Shown: positions 1 to 10,602 of the stretch, piece by piece
Position numbering within the stretch: position 1 is the first letter of the stretch
Layout: every line of letters begins with the position of its first letter
Origin: Azolla caroliniana
Lineage: Eukaryota; Polypodiophyta
DNA: 64,000 bases
Reading direction: 5' to 3'
Assembly (NCBI GenBank): GCA_043228905.1
Contig: JBHGNT010000014.1
Coordinates: forward strand, 124,001-188,000
Notes under the pieces: model-generated
Seen by the model: only the letters and a program-made list of their open reading frames with translations
What the model was told of the DNA's origin: nothing
Database searches by the model: none
Position numbers and translations under genes: made by a program

Positions 1-2962
1 TGTGCGTGGTCCGGTCTGCCCACAAAGCATAAGGTAGCAGCCGCGGCCAGTTACCGACTTGACCTCCGCATGCCCGAATCAACGCCTTGACGATCGGTCC
101 GTGTCCGCGCTCCACCTTTCCATTCGCCTCCGGATTGTACGCAGTGGTGAGCGAGAGCTTGACTCCAAGCCGGTCGAACAGCTCCGCGGCCTCTTCGGCG
201 TCCAACTCCCCTCGGTCAGCCACGATCTTCCCGACGCACCCGTACCGGCATATCACGTCCTCGACTAGGAACCGACACACGGCCGCGGTCGTCTTGTTCT
301 GAAGGGCTCGGCCTTCCACCTGGTTCGTCAGGTCTTCCCGCGCTAGGACCAGATACCGCATCTGTCCTACCCCCATCGGCATCGTCACCAGATCTACCAT
401 CCATTTGAAGTGGATAGTCGGAGGGTACGTAGGGTGAAGCCCGTCCCGGTGTCGGACTATCGAGTGCATCTGACAACTCTCGCAAGTTGACACGAACCGA
501 TGCACGTCCCGGTACAATCCCGGCCACCAGTACTTTCCCTTCAGCTTCTCAAACGTCGCCCACGTTCCACGGTGTCCAGCCCAAGGGCTGTCGTGGTAGG
601 CCGCCAGTAGCTCCTCCTGTTCTTCCTTCATCGCCACCACTCGGAGCGGGACGCCGTCCCTCTTCTTCGGGTGCTTCCATAGATGCCCATCTCGGAGAAA
701 GAATCGATATGCTTTCTTCCGGATCCGGTTGGCCTCGTCCTTCGTCCATGACGCATCGGGCGTCATCGTCTTCAAAAACCCGCCGATCTGCAGCCATTCC
801 CCGTCGTACTTGCTCGCGTCGAACTCGTTAAGCGCCGGAGTGCTCATCCCGTCGGTCGTTATGTATGCCGCCTCGAAGAAATCCACGCCGACTTCTTCGT
901 CTTCCGAAACCATGCCGCCCTCGTCGTCGAACCTCGCCCTCGAAAGCATGTCGGCCATGGCGTTGTCTTTCCCGGAAATGTGTCGTATTTCCGGGTCCAG
1001 GGACTTGATGTACGCTATCCACCTGAGCATCGCCAGGTCCGGAGTCGCGCATCCGGAAACCATACCGAGAATCGGCAGGCAATCCGTCTCGATGATCACT
1101 TCCGTCCCTATCAGGTAGTCTTTGTCGGCCTTAACCGCCGAAACAATACCCCAGAGTTCGCGTTTAACCTGGGCGTACCCTCGCTGCCGTTCACTGAGGA
1201 CTTTCGCGCCAAATCGGATCGGAAACCGATTGCCGTCCTCGTCTTCCTGGTTCACGACCCATCCGATCCCGGTCGGACTGGTATCCACCGTTATGAATAC
1301 CGGGGTACCCTTCCCGTAAACCGCCTTCCGGAGTGCCGGTGCCGCTGCAAGGGCCTCTTTCAGCTTCCGGACCGATTCCGCGTGCTTGTCTAGCCATTCG
1401 AACCTTCGCCCCTTTTTCAGCAACCCGTACAGTGGCTCCGCGACGTGTGCGTAATGCGGGATCCATATGTGGTAGAACGCGCATGCCCCCAGGAATCTCC
1501 GTACTTCCGTGACCGAGCTGCAGTCGGGCTTCATCGCGGAGATGGCTTCTACCTTCGCCGGAGACGGTTTCCGGCCATATGGTCCGCACAGGTGTCCGAC
1601 CACCATGATTTCTGACTGCCCGAAGGCCGACTTCTCCCCGGAGAAGGTGAGTCTCGCATCCTCTAGCCTTTGCAGCACCTTCTCGCAGTCGTCGACGTGC
1701 GTCGCCACGAATCGCCGGCATCCGTCCGGCCCGATCGTCTCGTCCTTTTCTTCCACCGGGCATCCCTTGATCGGGATGTCGTCCAGAAACGGCATGGTAA
1801 TGTCCGGGACACAGTCCCTCAGAACCTTGTTCATCGCATTCACCATGTGGGCCACCGAGTTGGTCCCTCCTTGCGGCAGTGTACACATCCGAACTAGGCC
1901 GAGGGGAGTTCGCATCGTCGTAAGGTCTCTGCTCTCCACGGCCAGCTGGAACTGGTCGTACCCTGAGTATAGATCCCCGACCGAGTAAATTGACCTTCCG
2001 GCGAAGGCCTCCGCGAACTCGTCTATGGTCGGTCCGATTCCTGCGTTCCGAATGGTCACTCGATTGACCGGCTGCAGGTCCTGGATGAAGCGCAGCGAAC
2101 CGTTTTTCTTCGGTACGGTAAACCATCGATTCGAATATGGGGCGCTCGACGGCTCGAGAATTCCCATATCAACTTTCTGCCTCAGCAGCTCCATCAACTT
2201 CGGGATGTGAGCTCTCGGAACCGGGATTGGCTTGAGATTCCATGGTACATGCGGTACCGTGAATATCACCATCGGCTCCACGATCGTCGGGTCAACGCAC
2301 CCGATTTCCTCCGGCGAGAATGCGAAGGCTTTCCCGTGCCTTCCGAGCATTCTCCGAAACCGGTCTTCCTCCGCCGGCAGTAGGAACCCGCCCCCACCGA
2401 TTTTGAGCTCTCGGAGCGTCTCGTCAGTGAAGGTGTGCCCTATGCAGGCCGGATCTCGTAGACTAGGGTCTGACGCAACCCCTTTGATTCTCGACGCGCT
2501 GTCCTCCGGTAAGGGTGCCGCTACTGGCCTTACCTTCCGGTCCACAGTCTTGTACTTGGTGTTTACGTGGGCCGTCCGAACTGACTCGAGCCCTCGACCG
2601 AAGTCCGCGATGACTTCGTACATCTCCTCGGAACACACCGGTATCGTCCGGTTGTCGTTAAGGCCTTCTTCGACTACCTTTCCCAGCATTCCCAAGGTGT
2701 CGTCGAATGAGACCGCCTCCACGGCTCCGTTGATTTCCTCGTCCGGGCCGAGAACTCCGCACGCTCGAAGTCTCGCCTCCGTCTTTGTTTTCTCTCGGCC
2801 GGCGATGCCGACCATCGCACACGCTCCGTTGTCGGAGAACAAAAATTCCCTACCTATGGTACAAGGTTTCTTCGGTTTTATCGTACAGGTGTGGGGTTTT
2901 CCCGGGGTGTCCGGACTGTCGCGGCCCCACGCCTTGGCAGCCCTCTCTAAAAATCCTCTCGG
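1..2962 (-). CDS. pol: Ty3/gypsy polymerase (RT, RNase H, integrase), 3' end outside window
   Basis: This frame stays open from 2962 to the window edge (about 987 codons), with no stop on the minus strand. In order it shows a reverse transcriptase with an F-L-D-D catalytic box near 1776-1787, an RNase H domain (D...E...D pattern around 1050-1330), an integrase HHCC zinc finger around 480-620, and an integrase core with the A-D-R-G and N-P-E-A-N-G-K-V-E-R blocks near 100-240. It copies the element RNA into DNA and inserts it. The frame lies -1 relative to the upstream Gag-protease frame and overlaps it by 16 bases, so expression as a fusion would need a -1 shift. The open frame suggests a young, possibly competent element. 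Whether a chromodomain follows the integrase cannot be seen. The sequence recalls gypsy families I know from fungi and seed-free plants; that is memory, not a search. Confidence 0.93.
2947..2962 (-). other. Gag-Pol overlap with possible -1 frameshift site
   Basis: On the minus strand the Gag frame ends GAG GAT TTT TAG. The polymerase frame, one base back, opens just after a TAA at 2963-2965 and reads through the same run of five T. A slip of one base back at the T run would join the two frames. The run is not a canonical X-XXY-YYZ heptamer, so the mechanism is inference. Confidence 0.55.
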
Positions 2963-5073
2963 TTATCGGAACCGAGGGAGTCGCGGTTACGCTCGTGGTT
3001 CGGCCTAACCGTCAAAAACTGGACCGAATGGCGGCCGTCCTGGCTCTTGACCCGCGCATAGGCCGAACCATTGTCCAGCACCTTGGTCTCCATTCGCGCC
3101 GCCGTGATGTACGGCTCTCCCAGTATGACCGGATGCGAAGACGTCTCCTGCACGAAGAAGTGCTGGTCAATCTCGACGTCGCCGATCTTGACTCGCACAT
3201 TCGGACAGGCCCCGTGCAGTTCCTCGGTGGCGCGCGTTGCTGCCCTTATTTTCCACCCGTGCTTGGTGTTGATCGGCCATTTGCCCTTTTTATAGAAGTC
3301 CATGGACATCAAATTGATCTCCGATCCGTGGTCCACCAAAGCTATCACCGGTTCCTGGACATCGCCGATCTTCACCGGGGTTTCCGTGGTCGCTCGGGCC
3401 CAGTGCGGTCTCGAATAGTGGCTTTCCGCCCACTCGTCTCCCAGCGCCATGTCGTCTAGGTGCGTCGTCCGCACTTCCACCGGTCTTTCCGGTTCTGTCT
3501 CCGTTGACAGCCTCTTCCGTTTCACCAAGTCCACGATGGAGTCGTGGAACTCCTTCTTGGCGATTCCAAGCACCTCCCGTAGCGACAGCTCCACCTTGCT
3601 GTCGAGGATCCGTTCCTCCAGGACCTTTCGTAAGTCCGTGGTTCTTTCTATCTCCGTCCCCAGACGGTACCCGCCCTTCTGGGGTTTATCTTGCGTACCG
3701 GCCCTGCCGGCTTCGTCCCGTCGTGGCCCGGACCGGGTCTCGTATCGTTGTGAGGGCCCGGTCGTCCCGGGTTTTCCCACCCGCTTCTCTTCTACCAGAG
3801 CCTCGTAGTTCCGGCAAGCGGCTTCCACGAAGCCCGTCCTTTCCTCGACCGGGTCGCTCCACCCGGTCATCTCCCGTACCCGTTTCTCCGCACGGTCCGA
3901 TTCCTCCCTTTTAAGCCCTGCACCGGCAAGGCCTTCCAGCATCGTCGGCCAGAATCCGGCTTTGCTTTCCTTTCGGGCCTCGCCGCCCCCGACTCGAATG
4001 CCGGCCGACGCCGAGTAGTGGACGGTTTCCGCGTGTCGGGCCGCCGCCTCTTCCATCAACCTTTTCATACCACCCTTTCCGTCGTTTCGGCTCAGGGCCC
4101 TTCGGGTGTCGCTGGCATGCACCCGTCCTTCCCACAGGTACACCACCCGGTCCCTCAGCGCCTCCGCGAAGTCGCCGCAGTCCTTCCGAACGTGGCCGAC
4201 TTCATCGCACCACATGCACCTGTTTCCTGCCGCCGGCCGTCGGTCACGAGCCGGTTCGCCTCCTTCCCTTCGGGCCTGCGCGATTTGGAGGTCCTTTATC
4301 GCCTTCGTCAATTCCTCCAGCGCCGCTCCTCCGGCTGAGCCTCTGACTACGCCGGTCGAAGCCGAACCGGTTTCCAACCACTCCCGGGTCTCTTCCTTGC
4401 GCACCTGTGGCGCTGGTTCGAGCTTCCTTGCTGCGACCGAGCCCGACCCAGTCGGTCCGTTATCCGCCCATTCTCGCCGTTTGTCGAAACGGCCACAGAC
4501 CTTCCTGACAGCCGCCCAGTCGGTAGTGAGCCCGTCTTCGGTTTCCAGCAAGAGGCCCACTTGCTCCCGATCCCGCTCGTCGACCGACTTGACAAACAGC
4601 AAGACCCGGCTCGTGTCCAGGATGGTTCGGTCGAGCGCCGAAAGGCGCGCAAAGTTTTCCTCGAACTCCCGGAGGAGTGCCGACGCGTTTCTTCCCTTCC
4701 CCGGGGACTCCACCCATTCCATGAACCTTCGCTTCGAAAGCCGGAGCGCGTCGTCCAGCCCGTATTTCTCTAGGAGCCGACCTTCGAACTCCTCCCAGGT
4801 ACGGCTCTCCGCCCGCACCTCGAGCACCTCCGCATGGATGCTCGGTATTGCCACTCGGGGAAAACCGGCAAGACGCCTTTCTTCCGGAATGTCCCGCATC
4901 AACATTTCTGCACCGTAGGACGCCAGATACTTCGTGGCATCCCTCCCATCGAACCGGCCGATCGTGCCGACGACCGCCTCAATAGCTCTGTCGAGGGCAC
5001 CGGTACCCTCGCGCGCGTTTACGATCCGATCCACGGCCGAAGCCATGGCCTCTGCGAGATCCGACCCCCTCAT
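2947..5073 (-). CDS. gag: Ty3/gypsy Gag-protease polyprotein
   Basis: About 708 codons from the first ATG (5071-5073) to TAG at 2947-2949. The frame extends 9 codons further upstream to a GTG, but the ATG is the likelier eukaryotic start. The N-terminal 250 residues are alpha-helical and charged, as in Gag capsids. A CX2CX4HX4C zinc knuckle (C-M-W-C...H...C) lies at about residues 286-299, for genomic RNA binding. A retropepsin-like domain follows near residue 580 with the catalytic triplet D-H-G followed by S-E-I-N, instead of the usual D-S/T-G. The last codons read GAT TTT TAG, and polymerase continues in the -1 frame. The ATG is only about 45 bases from the LTR, so the leader is very short. 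High GC separates it from the AT-rich host sequence. Confidence 0.93.
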   Translation of the reverse strand: MRGSDLAEAMASAVDRIVNAREGTGALDRAIEAVVGTIGRFDGRDATKYLASYGAEMLMRDIPEERRLAGFPRVAIPSIHAEVLEVRAESRTWEEFEGRLLEKYGLDDALRLSKRRFMEWVESPGKGRNASALLREFEENFARLSALDRTILDTSRVLLFVKSVDERDREQVGLLLETEDGLTTDWAAVRKVCGRFDKRREWADNGPTGSGSVAARKLEPAPQVRKEETREWLETGSASTGVVRGSAGGAALEELTKAIKDLQIAQARREGGEPARDRRPAAGNRCMWCDEVGHVRKDCGDFAEALRDRVVYLWEGRVHASDTRRALSRNDGKGGMKRLMEEAAARHAETVHYSASAGIRVGGGEARKESKAGFWPTMLEGLAGAGLKREESDRAEKRVREMTGWSDPVEERTGFVEAACRNYEALVEEKRVGKPGTTGPSQRYETRSGPRRDEAGRAGTQDKPQKGGYRLGTEIERTTDLRKVLEERILDSKVELSLREVLGIAKKEFHDSIVDLVKRKRLSTETEPERPVEVRTTHLDDMALGDEWAESHYSRPHWARATTETPVKIGDVQEPVIALVDHGSEINLMSMDFYKKGKWPINTKHGWKIRAATRATEELHGACPNVRVKIGDVEIDQHFFVQETSSHPVILGEPYITAARMETKVLDNGSAYARVKSQDGRHSVQFLTVRPNHERNRDSLGSDNREDF

Positions 5074-5097
5074 CTTCTGCTCTTCTGCCGCCTCTTT

Positions 5098-5113
5098 CAC
5101 GTCGGGTTCACCA
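5098..5113 (-). promoter_or_regulatory. Primer-binding site candidate of gypsy element
   Basis: Four bases inside the LTR end, the minus strand reads TGGTGAACCCGACGTG. It starts with the TGG expected for pairing with the CCA end of a tRNA. It is not the initiator-methionine type used by the two other elements here. I do not identify the tRNA. Confidence 0.55.
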
Positions 5114-5117
5114 AAGA

Positions 5118-5916
5118 TGTCGAGATATTACGCAAGTGCGTGTGGAATAGAGGCGGGACCGCGGGGGTCTCGAACCAAAGAGCAAGCGAGGGAGGAGAAA
5201 GAGAGAGAACCGGCTACGCAGGACCGGGGATACGCAGGGACACGGCCCTTCAGCACGGAGAACGCGAACAGACACCGACACAGACGGATGCGAATGACTA
5301 AATATGTGTATTAACAAAATGGCTAACACGACTACAACCCCCGATGGGGCACAGGTTGGTTGCAACCGAACAGGCCGGCGAACAGATGCCGATGCCTGTT
5401 CGCTTCGACGCTCAAACGGGGAAATGGGGGGGGGTAGCAGGTCGGAGGTGCTGCCGGAAGCACTCGGGCGTTCCTCGAAACAGCGCGAGCCTCCCCGGAA
5501 CCCTGCACAGAAAGCTTTGGAGCTCCAGAAGGAAGGAAACAGAGGGAGCGAAGCGTCCAGAAACGGTCCGACAGCACTTCGTCCTCTCCGCGCCAGATCC
5601 CTGCAACAGCTCTTTCCCGCTCCTTATATAGGCCGACGAACAGGCCGTCGTGTCAGCTTTATTCCCTGTCCCTTTTGGACAGGGATCCGCTCCGTTTTTC
5701 ACGGATCCGCGTAGTTACGCCGCCGACTCGTACAGTTCGCGCGCGCGACCGAAAAGACTGTTCGCGCGGTCTTTGTCTCCACTTGAGTTAGGGCCCGTTC
5801 CTGCCGATTATCCTCTCAATTCGTTTCTATGTACAACTCGGAGCGTGCGCGCGTGAAGAACCGGTTCCCACGCCTTGGTGCGCCGATTCCGCCTATAGAC
5901 GGTTTTCTTCACGACA
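5118..5916 (-). repeat. 5' LTR of the gypsy element
   Basis: About 799 bp bounded by TGTCG...CGACA, a perfect 5-base terminal inversion. The inner end is followed by the primer-site candidate. The outer end joins copia sequence at 5917, exactly where the related copia copy near 37627 is uninterrupted. The adjacent five bases GCGTA (5917-5921) are the expected target duplication, but the other side lies outside the window. The partner LTR is not visible. Confidence 0.8.
5622..5631 (-). promoter_or_regulatory. TATA box in gypsy LTR
   Basis: The minus strand reads TATATAAGG inside the LTR, about 290 bp from its outer edge. It suits an RNA polymerase II promoter reading toward Gag. Confidence 0.55.
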
Positions 5917-7075
5917 GCGTATCCCTTCGCCACTAACCGGGCTTTGTACCGGTTAACAGAACCGTCGGCGTTGTACTTGACCTTGTACACCCACTTGCAT
6001 CCGATCGGTTTACAGTGACGGGGAGGATCAACTAGGTCCCAAGTTTCGTTGGCATTGAGTGCCCGCATTTCTTCGTCCATAGCGACACGCCAATTTGCGT
6101 CCTTTGCCGCTTCTGCGTAGCTCTCCGGCTCACGCACTTCCGTTACTTTAGTCATGTACGCATAATGATGCGCCATGTATTCATTGTACCCGTACCGCAT
6201 GACGAGATCCTTCTGACGGGTTGATCGGCGCAACGCACCGTCACCTGAATTGAGGCCCTTCTTGGCCAGTTCGATCTTCGTTGCCGAAGACCCGCCTTTC
6301 TCCTTTCTGGAGTCGGATACGCATCGATCCGACTCATCGTTGCCGATTTCGAATTCCGGCATCTTCCTCTTCCCCTTTTCTTTGCGCGTGAACCGTTTCC
6401 TCGGTTCCTTGTGCGGGGAGAGCACGGCAGAGTCTCCACCACTTGCCGTCTCTTCATCCGACTGGTCCAACCGACTCAGTCGCTCGTTCGGTCCACTCAA
6501 CCGTAACGATTCCGGACACTCATCTTGAGTCCCAACTTCATCATCCTCTACTAGGGCTGATTCAGGCTCACTGGCTTGATCTTCCGGCCTTGGGTCGGGA
6601 TCGGAAGTCGAAGTCGGTACGGAGTACCAGGATGCCGATTCATCGAACTCGACATCCCAGCTAACTTGGACTTCCTTCGTCCGGGGGTTATAGCACTTAT
6701 ACCCCTTTTGCTCTTGAGCATAGCCGACTAGGATGCATTTTTCCGATTTTGCATCCAACTTTCTCCGCTTCTAATCCGACACATGCACATACGCTATGCT
6801 TGCCGAATATCCGAAGGTGTCTTAAGTTCGGCTTGCGCCCGAAATACAGCTCATGAGCTGACACCTTGTCACCAATGCGGTTTTGTATGTAGACGGCCGT
6901 CTGGACCGCCTCCGCCCAGTAGAATCGGGGCATGCTCTTTTCCTCCAGCATTGCCCTTGCCGCTTCGACGAGTGTCTGGTTCTTCCTTTCGACCACACCG
7001 TTTTGCTCCGGTGTGTATCTGCAGCTGAACTCTCGCCGAATTCCCTTCTGTTGCAGATAACTAGTGAATTGGCTG
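5917..7075 (-). pseudogene. Copia integrase/RT fragment, cut by the gypsy element
   Basis: Nearly identical to 37627-38790 of the full copia element: the end of the integrase core, the acidic linker, and the start of reverse transcriptase up to K-G-Y-A, where the gypsy LTR interrupts it. It is dead. A CAG-to-TAG change falls in the integrase C-terminal part near 6772, and one extra T near 6805 shifts the frame. The other end stops abruptly at about 7075 against an unrelated plus-strand copia. It carries none of the C-terminal extension seen in the full copy, because that part is missing. Confidence 0.88.
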
Positions 7076-8178
7076 GAAGATGTTGGTATATCCGCCTCCA
7101 TAATTTCTTTCTACAAAATAATTTTACCTGTTGCAAATCAGATCAAAGCATCTATGTTCTTTGTAACAATGAAAAACATACTATTGTTGCGGTATATGTT
7201 GATGATATAATCATCATGGCCAATACATTTTCAGCCACCCAATATTTGAAAGACATCTTGAATGCAGAATTTGACATGGAAGAGATGGGTGCCATCTCCT
7301 TTTGATTAGGGATTGACATTTTATACAATCAAGATAAAAGAGTTATTCACTTCTCCCAACAAGGATACAGTTCACAAATATTGGAAAGGTTTCATATGGC
7401 AAGTTGTTATCCAACAAGCACACCTATGGAAGGACTGTCACACCTTTCAAATCTTCATAACAAAGGTGACACGGTAAATTTTCCATACAGGTCATTAATT
7501 GGCTCTCTTATGTATGCTAGTATTTGTACAAGACCGGATATTTCATTTGCAACTAATAAACTAAGTCAATTCTTAGAGAACCCTAGCATTACTCATTGGA
7601 AAGCTGCAAAACGAATCTTAAAATATTTAAAAGGGACGAGTGACTTGGGACTTACATTTCAAGCTAGTTCCTCAGATATGAGATTGCATGTGGATGCTGA
7701 TTGGGCAAGTGATCCCACCGATCGAAAATCTATTTCTGGCTATTGTGTTTTTATGGGCAACGTGGTAGCTCTATGGGGAAGCAAAAAACAAAACAGTGTG
7801 GCATTATCAACAACAGAGGCAGAATATATGGCATTGGCATATGGAATCAAAGAAGTTTTATGGCCATCCAACCTAATCAACGAATCCGGTCTACATGTAA
7901 ATAAACCCATTCCAACACTCAATGATAATCGAGCTGCGGTATTTATGGCCAAAAATTCAGGAAGTACAAAGCGTGCTAAACATGTGGATATCAAGTATCA
8001 TTTTGTGAAGGATAACATTGAGCAAAGGGACATCATACTAGAACATTGTTCGAGCATAGACATGGCAGCAGACATTCTTACAAAGCCATTGGATACACAC
8101 AAATTTAAGAAATGTAGAGACATGTTGGGCATGAGCTCTCGCAACATACTTGAGCATCCTCCACGTCGGGGGGATTGA
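7076..8178 (+). pseudogene. Copia RT-RNase H 3' half, nonsense mutation
   Basis: Translates as the second half of a copia reverse transcriptase, with the Y-V-D-D box near 7195-7206, followed by a complete RNase H with the D-A-D-W-A, S-T-T-E-A-E-Y and K-H-V-D-I-K-Y-H-F blocks. TGA at 7303-7305 replaces the tryptophan usually found before L-G-I, so the protein is broken. The family differs from the minus-strand copia next to it and is AT-richer. The 5' half is absent; sequence begins at about 7076 at a head-to-head junction. The frame ends at the LTR border. Confidence 0.88.
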
Positions 8179-8225
8179 AGCACCTTTTTGCCGAGGAAGA
8201 AAATATCCAAGAGTTCAATCTTTTA
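8164..8225 (+). repeat. Polypurine tract and truncated 3' LTR of copia
   Basis: A G-rich tract (CGGGGGGAT) at the end of the RNase H frame is followed at 8176 by TGAAGCACCTTTTT. The solo LTR at 33795 starts with the same bases. Similarity ends after about 15 bases, and repeat sequence takes over near 8226, so only the LTR tip remains. Confidence 0.6.
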
Positions 8226-8951
8226 CTCTCTCTTTTTTCTTTTATCACAACTATAAAAATAGTTGGCTCAAAAAAAATTGAATTAGCTAGATTCGAGGGT
8301 TTTGGGAAATTCTAGGTGGAATAATCACCTCCAGTTGTCTCCTACATTGGCCGCAAAATTCACAATCTTACTTGAACACTAACATGCTCCTGGGACTATG
8401 AATTGGCAACGGTTTGGTTTTGGCTTAGCCAGTTTGGCCTTGTCCGAACCAAACTGACTAATAAGCCTACACCAGTTCATAAACTGGTTTAGCCAAGCTG
8501 ATCACGCCTTCATCGGCCTAGAAACCGGCTTGGTTCAACTTGACCCATCCCAAACCAAGATCAAACGACTTTAAAAAGCTCAAGCCTAAACCAGCCGAAT
8601 AGCCAAACAGTTTATTGGTTCAGTTTAGGCTTGAGCCAAGCCGTTGCCAACTTCTACCTTGGACTTTGCCCTACCGTGGGCTAAACCCTTTTGTCGGTGT
8701 AGCCTTTCCCAGTATACCCCTCTGCTGGTGTGATGTGTCTAATCATTAACAATGCTTAAGAGAAAAACAATGGCAAACGTGGATTTGCCGCACTTGTAAG
8801 TTATATGCAATAGGTAAAGCGTATGAATCCCTTTGCCTATGTATTGCTATAATTAGGAATAGCTCACCCCGAAAAAAAAATGTGGGATCCGCACGAAACA
8901 AGGTTTCTTCAGATATCCATCTAGCTTCGCAACACAGTCTCCCTTTCCATT
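8226..8951. repeat. Duplicated segment, uninterrupted copy
   Basis: Matches 34662-35175 joined to 41107-41352. In the partner a copia element splits the sequence at AATCATTAAC, so this copy is the empty site. It contains many short inverted motifs built on AACCGGTT-like and AACCAAAC-like words (8400-8660). No coding signal seen. Confidence 0.85.
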
Positions 8952-9339
8952 TGATCAAGAATTTAGAATTTCCATCGCACGTTTGTTGTTTTAATATCAT
9001 TTCAGTTTCTTCACATATATTACTCTTTCGGGCTTCCAGTGTTTAGATTCATGAAATCTTTTGAGCTAATTTACATGAAATGTATCACACACCTTGACCA
9101 AGCTATGCAATTTCAACTTGTGAATGGCCCTATTGAAACTTTGGAGCGCTTCATAATGTCCATAATAACAATGGTTAAATTTGGTTGAGAGTTATCTAAG
9201 TAATGACCAATGAGCGCTTAGTAGAACCAAGTCTCCTTTGAAAATTTATGTGTTGATGATTTTTGTTACCTATCTGAACTATTTGTCCTTTGATCACTGT
9301 AAGCTTTGTTGTACAACTCCCATTGTTATTTGTCAATAT
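8952..9339. other. Non-coding stretch
   Basis: AT-rich sequence without a convincing reading frame, RNA gene or repeat partner in the window. Confidence 0.5.
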
Positions 9340-9650
9340 GTAGGAGATTCAAAACGATTGCGCAATTTTATATTGGCGTGACTGAAACGAACATGCAAGC
9401 AAGAGGTACTGAGATGAAGGAATATAGAAAAAGAGAAACAAAAATATTTGTAACGTCCTTAAGAGGCCAAAATAGCCTTTTCCTTGTGTCCTTAAGTTCA
9501 GGCAAGAAAACCGCATGCACTATAGGTCTTCATATTCCATTACCTTTAGTGGTGGGCCAAATTCTTGCTTAAACAGGCAATGGTATCTCTTCTTATTTAA
9601 TAAGAAACACTACAATGACAAGTATAATTTTCTTCAAATTCCAATCCCTT
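9340..9650. repeat. 300-bp repeat also present in SAICAR synthase intron 5
   Basis: Matches 28935-29238 in the same orientation with scattered differences. At its right end (about 9648) it joins directly to a copy of SAICAR synthase exon 1. Origin unknown; in the gene it borders a degenerate LINE reverse transcriptase. Confidence 0.75.
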
Positions 9651-10080
9651 GTCCTCTTGCTTTTTTATCCTAGCTTCTCAAATAAGTCTTCTTAATAGAC
9701 GAGTAAAGGGAGCAATAGGAATTTGAGGAGGAGTAGGAAGGAGAACTTCCACGTCTACCTTCAGAAGCTTTGCTATTGTCGCCCCAGTCATTGAGAGTGA
9801 GATCCTCAACTGCCTTTCGTAAAACTCACCTCCACCAAACTGTACCTGGCCTTGGTCTCTCCTCAACAGGCAAGGTATGTTCATGTATGTGTGTGTATAT
9901 CAAAGGGGCATCACATATGATCCTACATTTGATCATACGCTATAGATTGCAAGAAATGTATACAAGGAAATATACAAATGATGGGCATTCTCGACTTTGC
10001 ATTTAACCTAGAGTTTTTCATATGTTACTTCTTTCACCCTTTTGATTCAAACACCAGAATGGAGATAGAAGTAGCACGTG
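9650..10080 (+). pseudogene. SAICAR synthase exon 1 and intron 1 start, inverted copy
   Basis: Plus-strand copy of the region covering exon 1 (from about codon 7) and the first part of intron 1 of the intact gene at 31787-32041 and below. The donor GTATGTTCATG is kept at 9878, so this is a DNA-level copy, not a processed mRNA. Frame-breaking changes after the [10 protein letters not shown] region and loss of the first codons make it non-functional. It lies in inverse orientation to the gene, beside a repeat that also occurs in intron 5 of that gene. Confidence 0.8.
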
Positions 10081-10602
10081 AAAAACTCTAGGTTAAATAC
10101 CAAACAGTTGCAATAAACTAGGAATAAGAGGGAATATATTGGCAAAAGTGGAAGAGAGAAACGGCATTCAAAGCATTGCAGATCCTAGAGAGAGAAGGCA
10201 TTTAAAGAGTTGTAGATTCTAGAGAGAGAAGAATTTGAGTAAAGAGAGAATGTCGTACAGAGACAATAAAGATGAAAGAGAGTGCAGGTCTGGAGTTGCC
10301 ACCCTCCTACACAAAATAAGTTCATTTTGCATGGTTTTAGGAAATTTATGACCTGATATAAAATATATTACAATGTTAATGTTTCTTTCACTAGTGGAGA
10401 GGGTAATGTTTCTTGGACATGTGAAAATGTTTGGATTTTTGGAATATTGCTGTACTTATATTCAGACTTTTTGCATTTTTGGAATACTTATGTATATGAT
10501 ATACATTTCTGGTTACCTATGTATGTCATTTCGAGTGTCTTATGTTTTCTTCTTCTTCATGAACTAAGAGACAATCTGTCTTATTTTTCTGTTTGTAAAG
10601 AT
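10081..10602. other. Non-coding, partly repeat-derived
   Basis: 10090-10300 holds short GAGAGAGAA-spaced repeats. From about 10483 the sequence matches the reverse complement of 32560-32668, the outer part of the palindrome family. No gene seen. Confidence 0.5.

Noticed and set aside
1191-2126. 311-codon minus-strand frame
   Set aside because: It is out of frame with the clear reverse transcriptase-RNase H frame on the same strand.
5650-5856. Small frames inside the LTR of the gypsy element
   Set aside because: They overlap promoter and terminal LTR sequence and show no family resemblance.
8400-8660. AACCGGTT-rich short palindromes as a regulatory array
   Set aside because: They occur in a duplicated repeat with relatives at 34.8 kb and no nearby gene. 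Repeat structure explains them.
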